Source: 2-12-FULL-35-15 sp036386835 (GTDB taxonomy: Bacteria; Bacteroidota; Bacteroidia; 2-12-FULL-35-15). From it: DNA of 64,000 bases. Below, piece by piece: positions 58,406-64,000 of this stretch (positions within the stretch are counted from its first letter, which is position 1; each line of letters opens with the position of its first letter). The notes beneath the pieces are model-generated. The model was given only the letters and a program-made list of their open reading frames with translations. It made no database searches and had not been told where the DNA came from. The stretch spans positions 1-64,000 of the forward strand of contig DASVUX010000035.1 of NCBI GenBank assembly GCA_036386835.1, read 5' to 3'. A program made the translations under genes and the position numbers.

Positions 58406-60651
58406 AAAAGGGTGTACCTGATCCCGAGGAAATATCTTCTTCCCTGCATAGGGGCATAATTATACGATGGATCAAAAGTGTACCCGTTCGGATTATTCTC
58501 ATCAATATTCTTATCAAATGGATCGAAAGGCCTTAAAATAGGATCTTGTGGAGTAAAGTCGAAAATGTTTTTTACGCCTCCGTAGATCTCGATACCTCTT
58601 TTGAATTTCTTGGTAACCTGTAAATTCTGAAGTGTAAACCAGGGTGAACGTTCAGGCCTGTAATCATTTGGAACAACGGGAAGATACATCGGGCTCTTGA
58701 TGATCCCTGTATAATCAAGAGTAACCTGTGCTTTGTTAAATGTATAACTCACACTATAAGTCCCGGAAAAATCCGGTGCGTGCAGCTGCGGAGTCCTGAC
58801 AGCGGTCCCGCTGCTTTTATTAATGCTGTACACTTTCATATAAGTAGCTCCCGCATTTATCTTTAAGCCATTGGTGAACATTCCATTAATGCCTAAAGAA
58901 ACACCTTCCGAAATCGCATGGCCATTAATATTATCAAAAATGATCTTGTCCGGATCTGCTAGAAAATCACCAATGATCTTATTGGAAAAATAGGTATAAA
59001 ATGCGCTGGCATCAACCTCCAGGAAGCCAAAAGGCATGGTAATAAAACGCTGGTAATTAAGATTAGCATTCCATGATCTTTCGGGCTTCAGGTTATTCCT
59101 GATCACAACTTCCCTTGCACCGGTGAGTGCTGCATGGTCCTCTGTGAACAGGTTCACAACCCTGTACCCGTTGCCCGTGCTTAAACGCAAAATATTCTCT
59201 TCATTCAGTGCATATTTAATACTTAACCGCGGTGAAAAGATATTTCCGTGTGCAGTATTGTAATCATACCGTAAGCCGGCAAGAAGCGTGAGTTTTTTTA
59301 CCTTAGTTTCTGTTTGAACGAACACTCCGGGAAGATAAGTCTGCTGAGGCTTATTTATTACCGGACTGGTGGCAGCTTGCTGGGTGCCAACCGTATTGTC
59401 ATCATAATAAGTGTAGCGGAAAGGAAGTCCCACAAGAAGCTCGGTTGAAGGAATTATTTTTTTAGTCCAGTAAAGCTGGCCGAACGCAATGTTTTGCGAA
59501 GCCATGTAAGAAGTTGTTCCATAGTAGGAATTCTGATTATGGTTATTAAAAGAATACTGGAAGAACACCTTCTCACTCAGTGGAAGCTGGTAGATCCCGA
59601 TCAGCTCGTATCTCGATGTATAGATTGATTCCCCGTAAACACTGTCGGTTCCGCGCCATTTCGGGCTCCATGCTGTTTGTCCGCCCCATCGGTCTTCATA
59701 AACAAAGCGGGCAGCCACATTTGATAACCTGCCTGCTTTCCTTTCAAAGCTCCATTTGTTAAATACTGAAACCCTGTTTTGCAGCGTGATATCGGTAAAA
59801 CCATCCTCATTCCTGTCCATGTTATTCTGGAAGTTAAAATAATTGATGCCCAGTAAAGAATGTGCTTTTTTGCCTGCCTTGAACTTCAGTCCGATGTCCG
59901 TATTGTATTCCTGATCAGTGGTAGCAAAAGCATCAATACTGATTTTTGGAGCACCGATGGGGTTCTTTGTAATGATATTAATGAGGCCGCCAACAGCTTC
60001 CGAACCATATAACGTGCTTGCCGGGCCTTTAACTACTTCTATTCTGTTAACCAGGCTGTTCGGAATACCACTTAATCCGTATACTGTAGAAAGGGCGCTG
60101 ACGATTGGCATCCCGTCAATCGTGATCATTGTGTATGGCCCTTCCATTCCATTGATATGAATATCACCCGTGTTGCATACATTGCAGTTAAGCTGGGGCT
60201 GCACACCATTCACCATCTGCATGGATTCAAACAGGCTTGGGGTTGGATTCTTAAGAAATAACTTAGGTGTGAGGATCTCAATCGGTATAGCTGATTCTGA
60301 ACGGCTGATCTCCTGCATGGTCCCGGTAACAACAACTGTATTCAGACTGTTTTCAGCCGCAACAATCTCCTGTATTATCCTCAAAGGCACTGAGCTTTCT
60401 ATCCTGATATTCTTCTTAATCTTCTCATACCCTACTAGAGAAAACTGCAGCTCATATTTTCCGAAAGGGATATCTTTTATAAAGAAGTCGCCATTTTTAT
60501 CCGTAATTGTTCCTATGGATGTACCTGTGAGTCCTACAGTGAGAAATTCCACCGGCCTGCCCTCACACAAAACTTTTCCGGCCAGCATCCCGGTTTGTGC
60601 GGAAGCCGGACAAAAAAAGCTTAGTAATACAAATGCTAAAAAGAATCTCAT
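58402..60651 (-). CDS. TonB-dependent receptor in a metal-regulated locus
   Basis: Outer-membrane TonB-dependent transporter (749 residues). Signal peptide about 1-19; a carboxypeptidase-regulatory-like domain about 21-100; plug about 105-235 with DGMPIVSALSTVYG and VVKGPASTLYGSEAVGGLINIIT; barrel to the C-terminal aromatic strand YFLGIRYTLF. The plug carries a CxxC pair (C156 and C159 in NCNVCNTGDIHINGM). A 16-bp palindrome covers its promoter, and a DtxR-type repressor is divergent from it, so it is probably induced when manganese or iron is scarce. The ligand is inferred from context only. Confidence 0.92.
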   Translation of the reverse strand: MRFFLAFVLLSFFCPASAQTGMLAGKVLCEGRPVEFLTVGLTGTSIGTITDKNGDFFIKDIPFGKYELQFSLVGYEKIKKNIRIESSVPLRIIQEIVAAENSLNTVVVTGTMQEISRSESAIPIEILTPKLFLKNPTPSLFESMQMVNGVQPQLNCNVCNTGDIHINGMEGPYTMITIDGMPIVSALSTVYGLSGIPNSLVNRIEVVKGPASTLYGSEAVGGLINIITKNPIGAPKISIDAFATTDQEYNTDIGLKFKAGKKAHSLLGINYFNFQNNMDRNEDGFTDITLQNRVSVFNKWSFERKAGRLSNVAARFVYEDRWGGQTAWSPKWRGTDSVYGESIYTSRYELIGIYQLPLSEKVFFQYSFNNHNQNSYYGTTSYMASQNIAFGQLYWTKKIIPSTELLVGLPFRYTYYDDNTVGTQQAATSPVINKPQQTYLPGVFVQTETKVKKLTLLAGLRYDYNTAHGNIFSPRLSIKYALNEENILRLSTGNGYRVVNLFTEDHAALTGAREVVIRNNLKPERSWNANLNYQRFITMPFGFLEVDASAFYTYFSNKIIGDFLADPDKIIFDNINGHAISEGVSLGINGMFTNGLKINAGATYMKVYSINKSSGTAVRTPQLHAPDFSGTYSVSYTFNKAQVTLDYTGIIKSPMYLPVVPNDYRPERSPWFTLQNLQVTKKFKRGIEIYGGVKNIFDFTPQDPILRPFDPFDKNIDENNPNGYTFDPSYNYAPMQGRRYFLGIRYTLF

Positions 60652-60665
60652 TCTAAATATTTTAA

Positions 60666-60673
60666 CAAAGATA
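60666..60673 (-). promoter_or_regulatory. -7 box of the TonB-receptor gene
   Basis: TATCTTTG on the minus strand. The palindrome at 60680-60695 lies 7-22 bases upstream, over the spacer and -33 region. Confidence 0.6.
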
Positions 60674-60679
60674 TATAAT

Positions 60680-60695
60680 TTTAGACTAGTCTAAA
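60680..60695. promoter_or_regulatory. Likely operator of the DtxR/MntR-type repressor
   Basis: A perfect 16-bp palindrome, TTTAGACTAGTCTAAA, between the divergent receptor and repressor genes. A DtxR-family dimer would fit this size. Its placement over the receptor promoter and upstream of the -7 box of the repressor gene predicts repression of the receptor and autoregulation or weaker control of the Nramp operon. Confidence 0.65.
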
Positions 60696-60724
60696 TTTTT
60701 TTTCAGAAAGTAAAAAATATTCTT

Positions 60725-60732
60725 TAACTTTG
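60725..60732 (+). promoter_or_regulatory. -7 box of the repressor-Nramp operon
   Basis: TAACTTTG, 17 bases before the ATG at 60750. The -33 region (about 60701-60704) is a weak TTTC; the operator lies just upstream. Confidence 0.55.
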
Positions 60733-60749
60733 CATAAAAAAAACGGGCC

Positions 60750-61415
60750 ATGCATTCTTTTACGGAAGAGAACTATATAAAAGCTATCTATAAACTGCTC
60801 GAAAATGGCGAGGAGACCGTTAATACGAATGCAATTGCAGCCAGGATGCAAACAAAAGCGGCCTCGGTGACTGATATGCTTAAAAAGCTCCATTTAAAGA
60901 AGCTCATCAATTATCAGAAGTACCAGGGCGTCAGCCTTACTACAAAAGGCGAAAAAGCAGCTCTTAACATCATCCGGAAACACAGGCTTTGGGAAATGTT
61001 CCTGGTGGAAAAATTTAATTTTAAATGGGACGAGGTGCATGACGTAGCCGAACAGCTGGAGCATATACAATCCGACAAACTCATTGAAGAGCTGGATAAA
61101 TTCCTGAACTTCCCAAAAGTAGATCCTCACGGGGATCCGATCCCCGATGCCAAAGGAAAATTATACCTGCGGAAATCCAAGCCCCTTTCACAATTCCAGA
61201 AAAATGATATTTGTATAATGACAGGGGTTGTTGACCACTCCCCTGCATTTTTACAGTACCTTGATAAAACAGGATTTGAGCTTGGCAATGAAATTAAAAT
61301 AAAAGACCTTGTTGAATTTGATAAGTCCCTGCAGATAACTGTGGAAAAGAAGAACACCCTTTTTATCAGTCATGAAGTGGCTAAAAACATTTTAGTGATA
61401 TTGAAACAGATATGA
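60750..61415 (+). CDS. DtxR/MntR-family metal-dependent repressor
   Basis: A 221-residue transcriptional regulator. N-terminal winged helix (about 1-60: SFTEENYIKAIYKLLENGEETVNTNAIAARMQTKAASVTDMLKKL), dimerisation and metal-binding domain (about 65-140, with IRKHRLWEMFLVEKF and HDVAEQLEHIQSDKLIEELDKFL) and a C-terminal SH3-like FeoA domain (about 150-221). It senses Mn(II) or Fe(II). Its last 4 bases overlap the Nramp start, so they are one operon. Confidence 0.93.
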   Translation: MHSFTEENYIKAIYKLLENGEETVNTNAIAARMQTKAASVTDMLKKLHLKKLINYQKYQGVSLTTKGEKAALNIIRKHRLWEMFLVEKFNFKWDEVHDVAEQLEHIQSDKLIEELDKFLNFPKVDPHGDPIPDAKGKLYLRKSKPLSQFQKNDICIMTGVVDHSPAFLQYLDKTGFELGNEIKIKDLVEFDKSLQITVEKKNTLFISHEVAKNILVILKQI

Positions 61416-63283
61416 AGAACGGAACAGGAAGATCGCTTGACGAAGTGCATTCAAGTGTAGACACAAGTAAAAACACCTTCTGGAAAAAGCTGTTTGCATT
61501 CATGGGCCCTGCTTATCTTGTAAGTGTTGGGTACATGGACCCGGGGAACTGGGCGACAGACATTGCCGGTGGAAGCCAGTTCGGGTATAAACTTCTGTGG
61601 GTGCTCCTGATGAGCAACCTGATGGCCCTCCTACTGCAAACTTTAAGCGCAAGGCTCGGGCTTGTCAGGGGATTGGATCTTGCCCAGGCATCAAGGGCAA
61701 CTTATCCGAAGGCGATCAACTTTTTTAACTGGGTGCTGGCAGAGATCGCCATTGCGGCATGTGACCTTGCCGAAGTAATCGGGATGGCGATAGGATTACA
61801 GCTTTTGTTCCACATCCCTCTGCTTGCCGGTGTTTCAATCACCGTACTGGATACATTGCTTATTCTTGTCCTGCAAAAACACGGAATAAGAAAGATGGAA
61901 GCATTTATACTTGCCCTGGTTGCTACAATCGGGATTGCATTTATTGCTGAATTATATTTTGCACAACCCGTGGCCGCTGACCTTTTCAAAGGTTTCATCC
62001 CTTCTATCCCGAATGACGAAGCATTGTATATAGCTATTGGGATTATCGGGGCCACCGTTATGCCGCATAACTTATACCTGCATTCTTCGCTTGTGCAGAC
62101 AAGGAAGATCGAACGGACGCCCCAGGGTATAAAAGATGCGATCAAGTTCAATTTCATTGATACCGGTATTGCTCTCAATATGGCATTGTTTGTTAACGCT
62201 GCCATCCTGATCCTTGCCGCCAGCGCTTTTTATACTACCGGGAGATACGGTGTATCGGAAATCCAGGATGCATTCAGGTTACTTGAGAATATCTTAGGGA
62301 GCCATCTTGCACCTATCCTGTTTGCGGTTGCACTGATTGCAGCCGGGCAAAGTTCAACACTTACAGGAACGCTTTCCGGCCAGATCGTCATGGAAGGCTA
62401 CTTAAACCTTAGGATCCAGCCATGGCTCCGCAGGTTGATCACAAGGATGATCGCAATTGTTCCGGCTTTCCTGGTAATTTATTTTTTCGGAGAAGATGCA
62501 ACAGGAGAACTTCTCATCCTCAGCCAGGTGATCCTCAGCATGCAGCTAGGATTTGCAATCATCCCGCTGATCCACCTTACCAGCGACAGAAAGCAAATGG
62601 GGATCTTTGCAAACAAAACATGGGTGAAAATTTGTGCCTGGCTTATTGCAATCATTATAGTAAGCTTAAATGCCAAGCTTGTTATCGATACAGCTTCTGA
62701 ATGGATCAGTACCGCGAAAGATCCCACACTGCTTTATCTTACAGTAGTCCCATTGATCGGTGCTGCAGGAATACTCTTAATGTATATAACTTTCAGCCCG
62801 CTGATCAAAAAATCACATAAGGCAAACAAAGTTCCTGACGGATCACCGGAGGAATTGCAGATCCTCCCGCTGCTTAAATACAACCGTATCGCTATAACGG
62901 TAGACTTTAGCCAAAGCGACAGTAAAGCGATCAGCAATGCTTTTTCCCAGGGAGGCAAAAGCGCGGAATATATCCTTATCCACATCGTGGAAACAGCCGG
63001 GGCCCGTATGATGGACCAGGAGATTGATGACCTTGAAACTGCTACCGACAAAGTAAACCTTGAAAAATACCGGGCGGAGCTCGCATCAAAGGGATACAAT
63101 ATCAAAACAAAGCTGGGGTTCGGCAATCCGAAGAAAAGTATCCCTGAAATTGTAAACAGCTGCGACTGCGACTTATTGGTTATGGGAGCACACGGCCACA
63201 GAGCTTTTAAAGACATTCTTCTCGGAACCACCCTGGATACGGTACGGCATAATGTTAAAGTGCCGGTCCTTATTGTGAGATAA
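61412..63283 (+). CDS. Nramp metal transporter fused to a universal-stress domain
   Basis: A 623-residue inner-membrane importer. Residues 1-465 are an Nramp (MntH-like) transporter with the metal-site motifs DPGN (43-46) and MPH (217-219), which bind Mn(II) or Fe(II) by proton symport. Residues about 490-623 are a universal-stress-protein domain with the nucleotide-loop motif MGAHGHRAFKDILLGTTLD near the end. The ATGA overlap couples it to the repressor. The fusion is longer than MntH (about 410) and suggests that adenine nucleotide or stress state may tune transport; this is inference. Confidence 0.93.
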   Translation: MKNGTGRSLDEVHSSVDTSKNTFWKKLFAFMGPAYLVSVGYMDPGNWATDIAGGSQFGYKLLWVLLMSNLMALLLQTLSARLGLVRGLDLAQASRATYPKAINFFNWVLAEIAIAACDLAEVIGMAIGLQLLFHIPLLAGVSITVLDTLLILVLQKHGIRKMEAFILALVATIGIAFIAELYFAQPVAADLFKGFIPSIPNDEALYIAIGIIGATVMPHNLYLHSSLVQTRKIERTPQGIKDAIKFNFIDTGIALNMALFVNAAILILAASAFYTTGRYGVSEIQDAFRLLENILGSHLAPILFAVALIAAGQSSTLTGTLSGQIVMEGYLNLRIQPWLRRLITRMIAIVPAFLVIYFFGEDATGELLILSQVILSMQLGFAIIPLIHLTSDRKQMGIFANKTWVKICAWLIAIIIVSLNAKLVIDTASEWISTAKDPTLLYLTVVPLIGAAGILLMYITFSPLIKKSHKANKVPDGSPEELQILPLLKYNRIAITVDFSQSDSKAISNAFSQGGKSAEYILIHIVETAGARMMDQEIDDLETATDKVNLEKYRAELASKGYNIKTKLGFGNPKKSIPEIVNSCDCDLLVMGAHGHRAFKDILLGTTLDTVRHNVKVPVLIVR

Positions 63284-63322
63284 TCGGTTTCCAATTAGAT
63301 TTTTAATGTGTAATTTTACGCC

Positions 63323-63775
63323 ATGAGCAAGGATAACCGCATAGATATCAAGAACAGGAAAGCATCATTCGAATATGCTTTTCTTGATAAGTATCTTGCT
63401 GGTATGATGCTTACCGGGACCGAGATAAAATCTATCCGGGCCGGCAAGGCGAATATCAATGAAGGGTTTTGTGTTTTTAACAAGGATGAGCTTTTCATCC
63501 GCAACATGCATATAGCGCACTACTTTGACGGCACTTATAATAATGTTGAAGAGAAGCGTGACAGGAAACTTCTTCTTAACCGCAGTGAACTGAACAAGCT
63601 TCAGAATAAATTAAAGGACCAGGGCCTTACCATAGTACCTCTCCGCCTCTTTATAAATGAAAAGGGTTTCGCCAAACTGGAGATCGCACTTGCAAAAGGG
63701 AAAAAGCTTTTTGATAAGCGTGAAGACATTAAAAAAAGGGATGTCGGCAGGGAAATGGACAGGATGATGAAATAA
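63323..63775 (+). CDS. smpB: SmpB, tmRNA-binding protein
   Basis: Partner of tmRNA in ribosome rescue (150 residues). It has the family pattern NRKASFEYAFLDKYLAGMMLTGTEIKSIRAGKANINEGFC, then FIRNMHIAHY, DRKLLLNRSEL and the basic C-terminal tail KGKKLFDKREDIKKRDVGREMDR. Length is normal. No tmRNA gene was seen in the window. Confidence 0.97.
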   Translation: MSKDNRIDIKNRKASFEYAFLDKYLAGMMLTGTEIKSIRAGKANINEGFCVFNKDELFIRNMHIAHYFDGTYNNVEEKRDRKLLLNRSELNKLQNKLKDQGLTIVPLRLFINEKGFAKLEIALAKGKKLFDKREDIKKRDVGREMDRMMK

Positions 63776-63776
63776 C

Positions 63777-64000
63777 CTATTCTATTTCTATATCATATTT
63801 ATCCAGCAGTCCGCGCAGGCCGTGATTTGAGAATTTCGCTTTACGGATCTTGTTTTCTTCCGGATCTATAGAAAAATTATACGCTGTCCTTAAATCCGCT
63901 TTTTCCAGGTTCGCAGCCCGAAAAACGGCATGGCCAAGATCGCAATCATCAAACACAACGTTCGTTAAGTCGGTTCCGGCAAAGTCTGCTTCCTGAAGGC
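63777..64000 (-). CDS. Pentapeptide-repeat protein, partial
   Basis: The last 73 codons of a minus-strand gene that begins beyond the window edge. The visible part has A(D/N)LxxA-type pentapeptides (ADFAGTDLTNVVFDDCDLGH, AANLEKADLRTA) and the C-terminal RKAKFSNHGLRGLLDKYDIEI found in Bacteroidota pentapeptide proteins of the Qnr/McbG-like type. Role unknown; it need not concern drug resistance. It converges with smpB, one base after the smpB stop. Confidence 0.8.
   Translation of the reverse strand, partial: LQEADFAGTDLTNVVFDDCDLGHAVFRAANLEKADLRTAYNFSIDPEENKIRKAKFSNHGLRGLLDKYDIEIE

Noticed and set aside
60170..60694. 174-residue plus-strand frame over the TonB-receptor N-terminus
   Set aside because: It mirrors the plug and signal peptide of the receptor and runs through the operator region; composition is that of an antisense shadow.
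61702..62205. 167-residue minus-strand frame inside the Nramp gene
   Set aside because: Antisense shadow of a strongly conserved transporter.

Overview
The window is a stretch of a Bacteroidota chromosome, probably a free-living aerobic or microaerobic member of the Bacteroidia/Flavobacteriia side of the phylum. The signs are promoters of the phylum type (TTTG, 19-21 bases, TAnnTTTG) instead of -35/-10 boxes, very few Shine-Dalgarno sequences, two proteins with type IX secretion (T9SS) C-terminal sorting domains, the bamD-rpoZ-coaBC-DUF4835-recN gene order, a bacillithiol gene (bshB1), a UbiA-type geranylgeranylglycerol-phosphate synthase homologue and an S46 dipeptidyl-peptidase. I found no tRNA, rRNA, CRISPR, transposase, integrase or prophage. 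Nearly all of the window is core metabolism and cell-envelope genes.

Layout. 1-4 kb: end of a membrane protein, a SerA-like dehydrogenase with a DUF1015 partner, a YggS-type PLP protein and a cold-shock protein with a strong promoter and terminator. 4-6 kb (minus): an alpha-oxoamine synthase of the serine palmitoyltransferase type, followed by a 41-residue lipoprotein and a small secreted protein. 6-13.4 kb: bamD, rpoZ, coaBC, DUF4835, recN, an SdiA-regulated-type propeller and fabI. 13.4-13.8 kb: a noncoding tandem repeat. 13.8-19 kb (minus): folD, ffh, a methyltransferase, bshB1 and a glutathione peroxidase. 19-24 kb: cytochrome c maturation genes ccmB, C, D, E and F. 24-27 kb: DUF2520, kdsC-like, UbiA and maf. 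27-33.5 kb: a PAS-PP2C phosphatase, an RMD1-type protein, a glycosyltransferase, an outer-membrane barrel, sucC, rpmE and a 48-residue protein. 33.6-38.7 kb: a propeller-amidohydrolase, a YjbR protein and a GT-C-like membrane protein. 38.7-48.2 kb (minus): cinA, an S46 peptidase, a T9SS subtilase with a lipoprotein, mnmA, a MORN-type protein and a glycosyltransferase. 48.3-58.4 kb: an M2 (ACE-like) peptidase, a SET methyltransferase with a histone-like tail, a fatty acid desaturase, DUF4442, HMG-CoA lyase, pyrD, a TPR protein and a T9SS deiminase. 58.4-63.3 kb: a metal-homeostasis locus. 63.3-64 kb: smpB and a pentapeptide-repeat protein cut by the window edge.

The most system-like region is 58.4-63.3 kb. 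A TonB-dependent receptor is divergent from a DtxR/MntR-type repressor that is translationally coupled to an Nramp transporter fused to a universal-stress domain. A perfect 16-bp palindrome lies in the divergent promoter region. The second notable signal is a family of six palindromic, hairpin-forming intergenic repeats of about 70-97 bp. All six sit between co-directional genes and all are oriented with transcription. The Ccm cluster is a third: its CcmE has Cys-x3-Tyr where the haem-binding histidine is expected, and no ccmA, ccmG or ccmH is in the window.

Many of the longest open frames begin too early, inside promoter boxes or inside the repeats. I moved those starts downstream and give the reason in each entry. 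All functions are read from the sequence and from knowledge of the families; no search was run.
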